From positions 1-64,000 of the forward strand of contig CACJFI010000004.1 in the NCBI GenBank assembly GCA_902592615.1: a DNA stretch of 64,000 nt. The letters are read 5' to 3'. Position numbers and translations under genes: made by a program. The notes under the pieces are model-generated. The model saw nothing but the letters and a program-made list of their open reading frames with translations. It was not told where the DNA came from and did no database searches. Each line of letters starts with the position of its first letter. Position 1 is the first letter of the stretch. Below are positions 33,016 to 43,499 of the stretch, piece by piece. The stretch is from an uncultured SAR116 cluster alpha proteobacterium (GTDB taxonomy: Bacteria; Pseudomonadota; Alphaproteobacteria; Puniceispirillales; Marisalimonadaceae).

Positions 33016-33993
33016 TTATAAAATTTTTGGCTTACCAATTCTTATAATAGACGCCCCCCAACTTAAACCACCCCCAATTGCATGTAATCCAATTAAATTT
33101 CCATTTAAGATTTTATTTGAAGCTATAGCATTTTCTAACGCCAAAGGAATTGAAGCAGCAGATGTATTGCCATGATCTTTTACAGTAGAAATAACCTTGC
33201 TTATATCAACTTTCATTTTATCAGCAACAGCTAATATTATTCGTTGATTAGCCTGATGAGGAACCAACCAATCCAAATCATTAATATTTTTGTTTGAAGC
33301 TTTTAAAGCTTCTTCAAGAGAAGAAGAAAGTTTATCGACAGCATGTTTAAAAACCTCTTTACCTTCCATTTCAATAAACCCTATTTTCTTATTTTTTGAT
33401 AACCCACCATTAGTTTTTAGTAAGTCATAAAATTGACCATCTGAATGTATAATATTGGACAAAATCCCCCAATCATCATACTTACTTTCTATATTTTTAA
33501 TTTTTTGAAGAATGACCGCTCCTGCACCATCTCCAAATAAAACAGATGTAGATCTGTCTTTCCAATTTAATAGCTTTGACATGGTATCTGCACCAATTAC
33601 TAAACAATTTTTATAATTGCCTTCTGTCATCATGGATTTAGCAACAGATAGTGCAAAAACAAATCCAGCACATACAGCCTGAATATCAAATGAAACTGCA
33701 TCAATTTCTAATTTTTTTTGTACTAATGTTGCAGTTGATGGGAAAGTATTATCTGGAGTGGTTGTTGCTAAGACTATTAAATCAATATCATTTTTAGAAA
33801 TTTTTGCATTTTCAATAGCTTTATTTGCTGCAAAAAATGCCATATCAGAAGTATTCTCATTATCTGATACAAAATGACGGTTCTTTATTCCAGATCTTTT
33901 TGAAATCCACTCATCCGAAGTATCTATAAAATTTGAAAGATATTCATTTGAACATATGTTTGATGGCAAATAAGATCCTACACCCGTTATCAA
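33016..33993 (-). CDS. fabH: Beta-ketoacyl-ACP synthase III
   Basis: GSYLPSN, FDIQAVCAGFVFAL active-site Cys, PHQANQRI, HGNTSAASIP. Confidence 0.97.
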   Translation of the reverse strand: MITGVGSYLPSNICSNEYLSNFIDTSDEWISKRSGIKNRHFVSDNENTSDMAFFAANKAIENAKISKNDIDLIVLATTTPDNTFPSTATLVQKKLEIDAVSFDIQAVCAGFVFALSVAKSMMTEGNYKNCLVIGADTMSKLLNWKDRSTSVLFGDGAGAVILQKIKNIESKYDDWGILSNIIHSDGQFYDLLKTNGGLSKNKKIGFIEMEGKEVFKHAVDKLSSSLEEALKASNKNINDLDWLVPHQANQRIILAVADKMKVDISKVISTVKDHGNTSAASIPLALENAIASNKILNGNLIGLHAIGGGLSWGASIIRIGKPKIL

Positions 33994-34035
33994 TATTTTG
34001 TATGAAATTTTTTAATCTCCCAAAAACATAATTTT

Positions 34036-35055
34036 TTAAAGCCTATACTCTATTTTACTTATTTTATTTTTTAAGTCAGATATAAAATTATATCTAATCA
34101 TATCAACAGCAACACCAATTGCATTTGCAAACCCAAAAGAATCAGTGCCTCCATGGCTTTTTACAGCTATACCATTGAGACCTAAAAAAACTGCTCCATT
34201 ATATTTTCTAGGATCCATTTGAAGTCTAAAATTATTAATTGCTTTTTTGGCAAAGAAATAACCAATTTTTGAACTTAAAGAGCTTGTAAGTGCTTTTTTT
34301 AAATAAGATGTTACTAATAATGCAGTACCCTCAGCAGTTTTAAGAGAAATATTACCGCTAAATCCATCAGCAATTATAACATCTGCCATGCCTTGTGCAA
34401 TTTTATCTCCTTCTATGAACCCTATGTAATTAATTTGTTTATCTAGGCTATACAAAATTTTTGAAGCTTCTTTTATATAATCCAAGCCCTTTTGTTCTTC
34501 CTCTCCAATGTTTAGAAGAGAAATTGAAGGATTTTTAATACCCATTACAATATTAGCAAAAGCTTGGCCCATAAAAGCAAATTGAACTAAATTTTTTTCA
34601 TCGCATTCAATATTAGCGCCTAAATCTAACATGCAACTTTCACCAACAATTGTTGGGAAATAGGCAGCGATTGCTGGTCTTGTTATACCATCCATTGGTC
34701 TAAGAATTAATTTTGACATTGCCATAAGAGCACCTGTATTACCTGCTGAAACCATTGCATCTGCTTTACCTGATTTAACAAGTTGTATAGCCATTCCCAT
34801 AGATGAATGTTTACCTTTTCTTAGAGCTATACTTGGTTTTTCATTTGCATCAATTATTTCGTCAGTATGAATAACGTTTGAATTTCTTAATATTTCAAGT
34901 GAATTTATTAACGGAACAATCTTATCCTTGTTTCCAAGAAAAGAAAATTTTAAGTTTGGGTGCCTAATTTTGGATTGAGCAGCTCCCTCTATAACTATCT
35001 GAGGAGCATTGTCACCACCCATTGCGTCTAGTGATAAGTGAATTGATTGTGTCAA
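34036..35055 (-). CDS. plsX: Phosphate acyltransferase PlsX
   Basis: LSLDAMGGDNAPQIVIEGA, SAGNTGALMA, GFSGNISLKTAEG. Confidence 0.97.
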   Translation of the reverse strand: MTQSIHLSLDAMGGDNAPQIVIEGAAQSKIRHPNLKFSFLGNKDKIVPLINSLEILRNSNVIHTDEIIDANEKPSIALRKGKHSSMGMAIQLVKSGKADAMVSAGNTGALMAMSKLILRPMDGITRPAIAAYFPTIVGESCMLDLGANIECDEKNLVQFAFMGQAFANIVMGIKNPSISLLNIGEEEQKGLDYIKEASKILYSLDKQINYIGFIEGDKIAQGMADVIIADGFSGNISLKTAEGTALLVTSYLKKALTSSLSSKIGYFFAKKAINNFRLQMDPRKYNGAVFLGLNGIAVKSHGGTDSFGFANAIGVAVDMIRYNFISDLKNKISKIEYRL

Positions 35056-35157
35056 AATAACTCCAATAAAATTTTTAAAGAACTACGAAAATTAAAACAG
35101 TAAACTATTAACAATAACATTTGATTAATGCAAATTAATAAATTATAGAAATTTAAA

Positions 35158-35715
35158 TCATTCAAAAAAGTTATCTAATTTAGGAAAACTGAAATTATTT
35201 GACATAAAATATTCAATTTGTTTATCTTTAAATTTATAAATGCACCCCTTGCAATATTTTACCAATAAATTCGGTTCTTTGTCATAAACATTTACATTCC
35301 TATAGATATTTCTGATAATGCTTTTTTCAAAATTATAGTAATTATCTTTTTCAAAACAATCACAATAGGCTTTTTGTCTTCCCATATAAGATCTAATCAT
35401 ATTTTTTATTTTAATATGAACACCTGCATCTCCTGCTCCCATTTCTCGTAAACTTAAATCTAAATCCAGAAAAATTTTATCAAATAAAATTTGGGATAAC
35501 TCAGCACCTTTTTTTCCTGTTTTTGATAAAGAAAAAGTTAATATTATAGAAAATAATACTAATAAGTCATATCTTCCGTCTAATGTGTCAGGTATGTTTA
35601 GTTTAGTATAAAAAACTTTATTTCTAGAAACATTAACAATTTTTTGATAAAGTAAATCAATTAAATTTTTCTTTTTTTGCTTAGTCATTACGTAAGAATT
35701 AAAAAACATATACAA
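35158..35715 (-). CDS. Ubiquinol-cytochrome c chaperone (CBP3 family)
   Basis: LDGRYDLLVLFSIILTF, LFDKIFLDLDLSLREMGAGDAGVHIKIKNMIRSYMGR typical of bacterial CBP3. Confidence 0.9.
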   Translation of the reverse strand: MYMFFNSYVMTKQKKKNLIDLLYQKIVNVSRNKVFYTKLNIPDTLDGRYDLLVLFSIILTFSLSKTGKKGAELSQILFDKIFLDLDLSLREMGAGDAGVHIKIKNMIRSYMGRQKAYCDCFEKDNYYNFEKSIIRNIYRNVNVYDKEPNLLVKYCKGCIYKFKDKQIEYFMSNNFSFPKLDNFFE

Positions 35716-35768
35716 ATGTTCCTCAAAAAGAAATCAATAATGTGAATTAATACATCAAATTAATAAAA

Positions 35769-36212
35769 ATGGAAACATATATGAATAATAAAAAACTTAT
35801 TATAATCTTCTTAATTTTTATTTTAAGTTCATGTACTCAAACATTTCAAAATAATGGTTTGTCAGAAAAAAAATTAAAAGATTTTGATATTAAAATTGGT
35901 GAAACATCAAAAAAATATTTAATGGATAATTATGGACCTCCAATTTTTGAAAATTTATTTAATAATAATGTTATTTATTATATTTCTCATGGTACAAGTT
36001 ATAGAACTTTTGACAAGCGTAAAACCGAAAAATTATTAGTATTAGAAATCATATTAGATGACAAAAACATTGTAAAACAAATCAAAAATTATTCTGAGAA
36101 GGATAGTCATGAAATCAAAATATCTAAAGATCAAGATGATAAAGATATAAATTTTATTTCAATTTGGAAGGATATAATTAATGGATTAAGAAGAAGAAAC
36201 ACTATAGATTAA
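35769..36212 (+). CDS. Outer membrane lipoprotein, SmpA/BamE family
   Basis: Signal peptide with lipobox (LIFILSSC), GETSKKYLMDNYGPP repeat-like motif; opposite the CBP3 gene. Likely start is the in-frame MNNKK methionine. Confidence 0.75.
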   Translation: METYMNNKKLIIIFLIFILSSCTQTFQNNGLSEKKLKDFDIKIGETSKKYLMDNYGPPIFENLFNNNVIYYISHGTSYRTFDKRKTEKLLVLEIILDDKNIVKQIKNYSEKDSHEIKISKDQDDKDINFISIWKDIINGLRRRNTID

Positions 36213-37156
36213 AAGTGTAGATAAGAGCTTTTAGGTTTTAAATTATTATTTTTAAACTCGAGATACTCTTTTTTAAATTTTTTAAATACACCTATTTTTG
36301 TTAACTTTAAATTCATTTTTGTTGATAACTCTTCTACTAAACTCTCATTAAGAGTATTACAAGAGAATAATAACTCATAATCATCACCTCCGTACAAAGC
36401 TGAATTTAGAATTAATTTTTTATTAAGTTGCTTGAAATTTGGTAATGGAATTTTACATAAATTCAATTCTACAGTTAACTTAGAGTTTTTTGCTAAATGA
36501 GTTGCATCTTGTACTAATCCATCTGATATATCAATCATTGAATTAGCAATATTTTTAAGTGAAATACCTAAATCAACTCTTGGTTGTGGGAGTAAATATC
36601 TTCTTTTGGCTTCTTGGAATTCGTTAAAATTTGATTTGTAATTATCTAAACCAATTTTTGACAAACCTAAAATCCCAGAAACATATAAGCAATCGCCTAT
36701 TTTAGCTCCGTTTCTATGAACTGATTTACCATTGAGGGTCTCACCAAAAATTGTAATTGTAATATTTATGTGATTCAGTGATGATGTTAAATCACCACCA
36801 ATTAACTTTACATCAAATGTTTCCTGATCTTCTTTAAGTCCTTTTGCAAATTTAGGAATAAATTGTCTTGCTTTATTCTTTGGTATACTTAATGAAAGAT
36901 TATAAAAGATTGGCTTGGCACCCATTGCTGCCATATCAGATAGATTAACTCTAAGGCTTTTTTTTGCTATATTAGCTGGGTCTTCATCTCCAAAAAAATG
37001 GATACCCTCTGCTAAAGTGTCAGTACTAATAATCAAATCAAAAGATGAGTTATGATTATATATTGCTGCATCGTTTTTTAAATTTAAGGCAAATTTATTT
37101 GTTAAAGGTCGAAAATATTTATCTATGTAATCAAATTCATTCATTATAATTTTCAT
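36209..37156 (-). CDS. thiL: Thiamine-phosphate kinase ThiL
   Basis: LKNDAAIY, STDTLAEGIHFF, NLSDMAAMGAKP, GGDLTSS, DISDGLVQDATHLA. Confidence 0.96.
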   Translation of the reverse strand: MKIIMNEFDYIDKYFRPLTNKFALNLKNDAAIYNHNSSFDLIISTDTLAEGIHFFGDEDPANIAKKSLRVNLSDMAAMGAKPIFYNLSLSIPKNKARQFIPKFAKGLKEDQETFDVKLIGGDLTSSLNHINITITIFGETLNGKSVHRNGAKIGDCLYVSGILGLSKIGLDNYKSNFNEFQEAKRRYLLPQPRVDLGISLKNIANSMIDISDGLVQDATHLAKNSKLTVELNLCKIPLPNFKQLNKKLILNSALYGGDDYELLFSCNTLNESLVEELSTKMNLKLTKIGVFKKFKKEYLEFKNNNLKPKSSYLHF

Positions 37157-37625
37157 TTAATTCTTTTGAAATATTTTCTAATATTCCATTAGCGAAATCT
37201 GGACTTCCACCAAACACTCTAATTATACTTATATATTCATTAATTATAGTTATTTTGTTAAATTTTCTTTCAAATAGTAATTCATAAGTGGCTAATCTTA
37301 ATACAGATTTTTCTGTTTCACTTAATCTATTAATAGACCAATTGTTTGATAAATTTTTGGAGATTATTTCATCAATTATTGAAATATTTTTATAAACACC
37401 TCTAATAATCGTGTTCAAGAGTTCATAATCCAAATCCTTTAAGTCTAATTCCTTTAAAATTGAAGAAAGATAATTTACCATGTAAGATTTAATCAATATA
37501 TCAATATCACAATTTGAAAAAGAGGCACCATATAATACTTGAGTAGAGCAAATTCTTGAGGCTGTTTTTTTTCTTATTGAAATATGTCTTAAATTTTTCT
37601 TTAACTTATTTTTAGTATCATTCAT
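37137..37625 (-). CDS. nusB: Transcription antitermination factor NusB
   Basis: NusB fold; WSINRLSETEKSVLRLATYELLFE...INEYISIIRVFGGSPDFANGILENI; between ribH and thiL. Confidence 0.92.
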   Translation of the reverse strand: MNDTKNKLKKNLRHISIRKKTASRICSTQVLYGASFSNCDIDILIKSYMVNYLSSILKELDLKDLDYELLNTIIRGVYKNISIIDEIISKNLSNNWSINRLSETEKSVLRLATYELLFERKFNKITIINEYISIIRVFGGSPDFANGILENISKELNENYNE

Positions 37626-38067
37626 AGTTGAAACTATTTTTAATGTTAATTAGAGATAAACAAGCTAAAGCAGCACCTGCACCTTTATTCAATTGATTAG
37701 GGTCAGATCTTTTAATAGCTTGATCTTTATTAGAAACAGTTAAAATTCCATTTCCAATTGGCACAGAGTAATTTAAAGATAAATCTATGAGAGCTCTTGA
37801 AGAATCATTAGCAACAATTTCAAAATGATACGTTTCACCTTTTATAACACAACCTAATGCTACATAACCATCAAAAATTGGTTTTTTTTTAGATTTGTCT
37901 AAAACTAGTTTTATTGCTGGAGCAATCTCTAATGCTCCAGGAACATTTAAAATTTTGTAACAAACTGAATTAGATTTTAAAATTTCTGAAGCTCCACTTA
38001 TAAGATTATCAGTAATATCATTATAATATGGAGAACAAACTAATAAAATTTTTATTTTATCAATCAT
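37618..38067 (-). CDS. ribH: 6,7-dimethyl-8-ribityllumazine synthase
   Basis: VPGALEIAPAIK, GCVIKGETYHFEIV, VPIGNGILTV, NKGAGAA. Confidence 0.96.
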   Translation of the reverse strand: MIDKIKILLVCSPYYNDITDNLISGASEILKSNSVCYKILNVPGALEIAPAIKLVLDKSKKKPIFDGYVALGCVIKGETYHFEIVANDSSRALIDLSLNYSVPIGNGILTVSNKDQAIKRSDPNQLNKGAGAALACLSLINIKNSFNYE

Positions 38068-38071
38068 AATC

Positions 38072-39169
38072 CTAACCTAGTTTTTTCCAGTCTTTTATAG
38101 TCAAATTAAATCCATCTAAACCTATTGCAGTCGCTTTTTTATTAGATAATATAGTCATATTTTTTACACCTAAATCTGATAAAATTTGAGCTCCTATGCC
38201 ATACTCTCTAATACTTGTGTTAGTTTTCTGAGTTGACTTTAAAGATTGTGAAATTTTCTTAGACAGAGATTCTGGTGATAAATCTCTAATTAAAATAATT
38301 ATACCATCACCTTTATTAGAAATAGTTTCCATCGCAGAAGATAATTCAGAACCATTTCTGTCAGTTGATTGATTACCTAAGACATCCGATAAAAGATCAA
38401 GTGCGTGAACTCTTACTAAGATTGTCTTATCGGGATCTATTATACCTTTTACAAGAGCAATATGTTCTGATTTATCAATTATATTTTTAAATATAATTAT
38501 TCTCCAAATACCACCAAATTTACTTTCTAGAATTGACTCAGAAACTCTTTTTATATAAATTTCATGTTTTCTTCTAAATGAAATCAAATCTGAAATTGAA
38601 CCAATTTTGATTTTATGCTTTTTAGAGAAGTTTATAAGATCTGGTAACCTGGCCATTTCTCCGTTATCTTTCATTATTTCACAAATAACTCCTGAAGGAT
38701 TTGCTTTAGCAAGTTTTGCTATATCCACTACTGCCTCAGTATGTCCAGCTCTAATTAGAGTTCCACCATCTTTGGCAATCAATGGAAACACATGTCCAGG
38801 TGTTGTGATTTCATTTTTAGATGCATTAGGGTTAATTGCTGTTTTAATTGTTAATGATCTATCTGATGCGGAAATACCTGTAGTTACGCCGATTCTTGCC
38901 TCAATGGACACTGTGAAAGCAGTTTCAAATCTACCTTCATTTCTTCTTTCCATCAAAGACAAACCTAATTTTTCTGACTGTGGTCGTGTTAAAGACAAAC
39001 AAATAAGCCCCCTACCATGCTTTGCCATAAAATTTATAGCATCAGGTGAAGCAAATTCTCCTAAAACACATAAATCACCCTCATTTTCTCTGTTTTCATC
39101 ATCAACTAATATAAAAATTTTTCCATTAGCTGCATCGTTTATTACATCTTCAATACTAGATAAACCCAT
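38072..39169 (-). CDS. ribB: 3,4-dihydroxy-2-butanone 4-phosphate synthase fused to a degenerate GTP cyclohydrolase II-like domain
   Basis: DHBP synthase motifs ILVDDENRENEGDLC, TPGHVFPLIAKDGG, GHTEAVVDIAKLA; C-terminal RibA-like domain lacks the Zn-Cys motif. Confidence 0.9.
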   Translation of the reverse strand: MGLSSIEDVINDAANGKIFILVDDENRENEGDLCVLGEFASPDAINFMAKHGRGLICLSLTRPQSEKLGLSLMERRNEGRFETAFTVSIEARIGVTTGISASDRSLTIKTAINPNASKNEITTPGHVFPLIAKDGGTLIRAGHTEAVVDIAKLAKANPSGVICEIMKDNGEMARLPDLINFSKKHKIKIGSISDLISFRRKHEIYIKRVSESILESKFGGIWRIIIFKNIIDKSEHIALVKGIIDPDKTILVRVHALDLLSDVLGNQSTDRNGSELSSAMETISNKGDGIIILIRDLSPESLSKKISQSLKSTQKTNTSIREYGIGAQILSDLGVKNMTILSNKKATAIGLDGFNLTIKDWKKLG

Positions 39170-39218
39170 TTTAACTCCAAGAAAAATGATCTTATTTCTA
39201 ACATGATATCATAGTTAT

Positions 39219-39827
39219 TTAATTTGCATTAAGACTTTCTAAATATCTTACTAAAATGTCAATTTCAATATTTACAATAGTTCCAATCTTGTAATTCTTA
39301 AAACTAGTATGTGACCAAGTATAAGGAACGATATTGACTATAAAGGTATCTTCATAAACAATATTGACTGTTAGAGATACACCATCTACTGATACAGAAC
39401 CCTTAGATGCAAAATATTTTAAAAATTCTTTATTTATATTGAAAGTTATTTTGTACGAACCATTAATCTTTTCAATAGATCTTATCGAAGCAGTAGTATC
39501 AACATGTCCATAAACAAAATGACCACCTAATTCATCTCCAACTTTTAGAGACTTCTCTAAATTAATTAATGATCCAACTTTCCAAGTAGAAAAATTAGTT
39601 TTTTCCCAAGTTTCATCACTTACATCAAAAAATAAAATATTTTCAGAAATTTTTTTTAAAGTTAAACAAATTCCTGAACAAGATATAGAAGCACCAATTG
39701 TTGAAGAGTTTATATCAAAATTAATACTTGAATTATTACCATTTATTACTTCGACCAATAATTCCCAATCATTAGGATGTGATATCTTTTTAACTTTTCC
39801 TATATGACTTATTAAACCTGTGAACAT
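39219..39827 (-). CDS. ribE: Riboflavin synthase alpha chain
   Basis: MFTGLISHIGKV start, internal duplication, GDELGGHFVYGHVDTTA, SVDGVSLTVN. Confidence 0.96.
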   Translation of the reverse strand: MFTGLISHIGKVKKISHPNDWELLVEVINGNNSSINFDINSSTIGASISCSGICLTLKKISENILFFDVSDETWEKTNFSTWKVGSLINLEKSLKVGDELGGHFVYGHVDTTASIRSIEKINGSYKITFNINKEFLKYFASKGSVSVDGVSLTVNIVYEDTFIVNIVPYTWSHTSFKNYKIGTIVNIEIDILVRYLESLNAN

Positions 39828-40939
39828 CTATTATCCTTATTTGTCAAATTTCTTATTTCTAAAATATTATCTTCAAAAGTTTTTAAACTAGAAATTTTGT
39901 AATTCGTGAGTTGATTAATTTCTAAAAAGTTTAATTTGTTTACAAAAGGAAGACCATCATTACCAATGATATTTCCTGAGCGAAATATTAATAATTCATC
40001 TACTAAATTTAGAGACAACAATAAAGTATTAATAATCGAACCTGTTTCAATTAGTAAATTATTTATACCTTTACTGGCTAAGTCTTTAAAAATAAAATTA
40101 AAAAAATCTTCATTATTTAGTTTCTTATCAACTTTTATTTTTTTTACAAATTTATTTTCATTCAAATGATGTTTCTTTTGCAAGACAGAATAAAGAAAAA
40201 TATCACTTTTTATTGATTGATCGTATATTTTGTAGTTTGATGAAACTTTTAAATATCTATCTAGTATAATTTTAGTAGGACTTCTTCTTTCTAATCCATT
40301 CAATCTGCAATTCATTCTTGGATTATCGTTTAATATAGTAGAACTTGAGGTCATAATAGCATCATTTTGTGACCTTAAAAAATGTGAATAAGAACGACTC
40401 AATTCATTAGTTATCCATTTAGATTTATTGTTTTTTAAAGCAATTTTTCCATCTAATGAACAGGCAATTTTAAGTGAAATATATGGTTTTTTGTAAAATA
40501 TTCTCGAAAAGAAACCATTGTAAAGTTTAGATGCTTCACCAGTCATAAAATTTTCATGAACTTTAATATCTTTTTTTTTTAAGAAATCAATCCCTTTTCT
40601 ATTTGTTCTATTGTCAGGATCTATACAACTAACAAAAACTTCTTTAATACCAGATTTATAAATTTGCTCAGCGCAAGATACACCATTTTTATTTTTATGA
40701 GCACACGGCTCAAGTGTCACATACATCAAAGATCCAAGTAAATATTTTTTATCAGAAACATTATTAATTGCTTCTTCTTCAGCATGCGGTCTGCCAGAAA
40801 CACCTGTCCTTCCATAAGATAACAACATATCGTTTTTAACGATGACACATCCAACTGGTGGATTTTTTCCTGTCGCACCCTTTGATCTTAAACCTTGTAG
40901 AATTGCAAAATTCATCCATTTAGTGTGGTTTGCTAACAT
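39812..40939 (-). CDS. ribD: Bifunctional diaminohydroxyphosphoribosylaminopyrimidine deaminase / reductase RibD
   Basis: NPPVGCVIV, GRPHAEEEAI, YVTLEPCAHKNKNGVSCAE, reductase SLDGKIAL. Confidence 0.95.
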   Translation of the reverse strand: MLANHTKWMNFAILQGLRSKGATGKNPPVGCVIVKNDMLLSYGRTGVSGRPHAEEEAINNVSDKKYLLGSLMYVTLEPCAHKNKNGVSCAEQIYKSGIKEVFVSCIDPDNRTNRKGIDFLKKKDIKVHENFMTGEASKLYNGFFSRIFYKKPYISLKIACSLDGKIALKNNKSKWITNELSRSYSHFLRSQNDAIMTSSSTILNDNPRMNCRLNGLERRSPTKIILDRYLKVSSNYKIYDQSIKSDIFLYSVLQKKHHLNENKFVKKIKVDKKLNNEDFFNFIFKDLASKGINNLLIETGSIINTLLLSLNLVDELLIFRSGNIIGNDGLPFVNKLNFLEINQLTNYKISSLKTFEDNILEIRNLTNKDNRCSQV

Positions 40940-40956
40940 TTATTAACTATATTTTA

Positions 40957-41409
40957 TTATTCTTTGATTTCTTGTTCTACAAATTTGCCAAAATCTCCAG
41001 CTTCTCTAAAATCTCTGTATACTGATGCATATCTGATATAAGCAACATTATCAATTTCAGCTAGAGCATTCATTACTAATTCACCAATAAATTTAGATTG
41101 GATATCATTTTCGCCATAAGATTCAAGCTGCCTTACAATGCCATTTACAGCTCGCTCAATCGCATCTTCCTCAGTTTGGCGCTTGCGGAGTGCCATCAAC
41201 ATTGATTTTAATATTTTATCCCTTTCAAAAGGAATTTTTTTTCCATTCCTCTTTATTACTGTTAAATCTCTTAATTGGATTCTTTCAAAAGTCGTAAATC
41301 TTGAACCACAACTAGTGCACAATCTTCTTCTTCTAATTGAAACACCATCGTCACTTGCCCTAGAGTCTTTTACTTGTGTGTCGTCTTTTCCACAAAAAGG
41401 GCATCTCAT
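40957..41409 (-). CDS. nrdR: Transcriptional repressor NrdR
   Basis: [43 protein letters not shown] Zn ribbon plus ATP-cone. Confidence 0.98.
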   Translation of the reverse strand: MRCPFCGKDDTQVKDSRASDDGVSIRRRRLCTSCGSRFTTFERIQLRDLTVIKRNGKKIPFERDKILKSMLMALRKRQTEEDAIERAVNGIVRQLESYGENDIQSKFIGELVMNALAEIDNVAYIRYASVYRDFREAGDFGKFVEQEIKE

Positions 41410-41425
41410 AGTATTCTCCTATAAA

Positions 41426-42697
41426 CTAATAAATTGGAAAATTTGCACATAAATTTTTAACTTTTTCATAAATACGTTTTTCTATTTGCATGTTAGATTT
41501 ATTATCTTTAAATCCGTCTAAAACATCTGCAATTAGGTTTCCTATTAATTCAAATTCTTTTTCTTGAAAACCTCTAGTAGTGGCTGCTGCTGTGCCAAAT
41601 CTAACACCTGATGTAATAGAAGGTGGTAGTGGATCAAATGGAATACCATTTTTATTACAAGTTAAACCAGCATTTTCAAGTGCCAACTCTGCACTGGCCC
41701 CTGTTATATTTTTATTATTTAAATTTAATAAAACTATATGGTTGTCTGTTCCTCCAGAAACTATTTCATATCCTCTTTTAATTAATATTTTAGATAAACA
41801 TTGTGCATTTAAAACAACACTTTTAGCATATATTTTAAATTCATTTGTGAGGGCTTCTCCAAAACCTGCTGCTTTACCAGCAATTACGTGCATTAAAGGT
41901 CCACCCTGAAGGCCTGGGAAAACAGCAGAATTTATATTTTTAAACAGGTCTTCATTATTTGTTAAAATCATTCCACCCCTTCCAGATCTAAGGGTTTTAT
42001 GAGTGGTTGTAGTTACTATATCAGCATAATCGATAGGGTTTGGATGCACACCTCCTGCTACTAGCCCTGAGAAATGGGCCATATCCACTAAAAAATAAGC
42101 ATTAATTTTATTCGCAATATCTCTAAACCTCTTAAAATCTATTATTCTAGGATAAGCAGAGCCCCCTGCAATAATCAGTTTTGGTTTATGATTAACAGAA
42201 AGCAGTTCAACTTCGTCAAAATCTATTAATGAGTCTTCTTTTCTTACACCATATTGGATTGCATTAAACCATTTTCCCGAAAGATTGGGTTTCGCACCAT
42301 GAGTTAAATGTCCACCAGCTGATAAACTCATTCCAAGAATAGTATCACCAGGGTTTAGTAAACTTAAAAATACAGCCTGATTTGCTTGTGCACCTGAATG
42401 TGGTTGAACATTCACATAGTTTGCATTAAAGAGTTTTTTTGCTCTGTCAATTGCCAGTTTTTCCACTTCATCTACATATTCACACCCACCATAATATCTT
42501 TTACCAAAATACCCTTCCGCGTATTTATTTGTTAAAACTGAACCTTGAGCTTGTAGAACTGATTTTGATACTATATTTTCAGAAGCTATTAACTCAATTT
42601 GATATTGTTGTCTATTAAGTTCTTTATTAAGAGATTTAGATAAAATTGGGTCATAATCATTAATATCTTTTTTAAAAAAACCGTCTTTATAGAACAT
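41426..42697 (-). CDS. glyA: Serine hydroxymethyltransferase
   Basis: [44 protein letters not shown]. Confidence 0.98.
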   Translation of the reverse strand: MFYKDGFFKKDINDYDPILSKSLNKELNRQQYQIELIASENIVSKSVLQAQGSVLTNKYAEGYFGKRYYGGCEYVDEVEKLAIDRAKKLFNANYVNVQPHSGAQANQAVFLSLLNPGDTILGMSLSAGGHLTHGAKPNLSGKWFNAIQYGVRKEDSLIDFDEVELLSVNHKPKLIIAGGSAYPRIIDFKRFRDIANKINAYFLVDMAHFSGLVAGGVHPNPIDYADIVTTTTHKTLRSGRGGMILTNNEDLFKNINSAVFPGLQGGPLMHVIAGKAAGFGEALTNEFKIYAKSVVLNAQCLSKILIKRGYEIVSGGTDNHIVLLNLNNKNITGASAELALENAGLTCNKNGIPFDPLPPSITSGVRFGTAAATTRGFQEKEFELIGNLIADVLDGFKDNKSNMQIEKRIYEKVKNLCANFPIY

Positions 42698-42722
42698 ATC
42701 TTTTTCCTTATTTTTTTAATTT

Positions 42723-43151
42723 TTATATTTTATCCACTCTTAAACTATGTCTTCCAGCCTCAAAATCAGTGTATAAAAACTCTTTAACTATTTCTAAGGC
42801 TAATTTGTCTTCTAAAATTCTTCCACCTAATGCAAGTACATTTGCATCGTTATGTTTTCTGCTTTTTGAAGCCATTTCAACACTTGTACACAGTGCAGCT
42901 CTTATATGTGGAAATCTATTTGCCGACATAGAAATCCCAATCCCAGTTCCACAAAAAAGAATACCTTTAGATTCATTTTCATATGACAATTTTTTAGATA
43001 AAATTTTTGCATAGTCTGGATAATCAACCGGTTTTAGAGATGTACATCCCAAATCTTCAAACTCTATAAAATTTTTTATAAAATAATTTTTAACTTTTTC
43101 TTTAAGTTCAAAACCAGCATGATCTGAAGATAAAAAAATTTTACTAACCAT
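42723..43151 (-). CDS. rpiB: Ribose 5-phosphate isomerase B
   Basis: SSDHAGFELKE, GILFCGTGIGISMSANRFPHIRAALC, RKHNDANVLALGGR. Confidence 0.95.
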   Translation of the reverse strand: MVSKIFLSSDHAGFELKEKVKNYFIKNFIEFEDLGCTSLKPVDYPDYAKILSKKLSYENESKGILFCGTGIGISMSANRFPHIRAALCTSVEMASKSRKHNDANVLALGGRILEDKLALEIVKEFLYTDFEAGRHSLRVDKI

Positions 43152-43241
43152 TATAATAGTACCATTAAAAACATATGTGATTTTTACCCCAGAAAAACTT
43201 AAAGTTCAATTTCAAAATTTAATTAAAATCAGATAATTTAT

Positions 43242-43490
43242 TTACAATAAATTATTATTAAAAAAGTTATTAAATAATTCTTTTTCTACTACCAAGTAAA
43301 TTACGAAAGCAGGAATAAATGATACTAAAAAAGAAGTAATAACTTTCATTTTTAAATTAGTTTTATCAGGTGCTGAGTTAGCAAATCCTTTTTCATGATC
43401 TTCAGAGACTTTTACCCCTACCGGAAGGGAAATAAAAAATAAAATCATCCACACTACTAAAAAAACTACTATAAATGATACTAAATTCAT
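43242..43490 (-). CDS. DUF1467 family membrane protein
   Basis: WMILFFISLPVGVKVSEDHEKGFANSAPDKTNLKMKVITSF; adjacent to rnj as in alphaproteobacteria. Confidence 0.85.
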   Translation of the reverse strand: MNLVSFIVVFLVVWMILFFISLPVGVKVSEDHEKGFANSAPDKTNLKMKVITSFLVSFIPAFVIYLVVEKELFNNFFNNNLL

Positions 43491-43499
43491 CTATCTAAA

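Noticed and set aside
38607-39206. 199-aa plus-strand ORF opposite ribB
   Set aside because: Antisense shadow of a well-supported gene; no recognisable family features.
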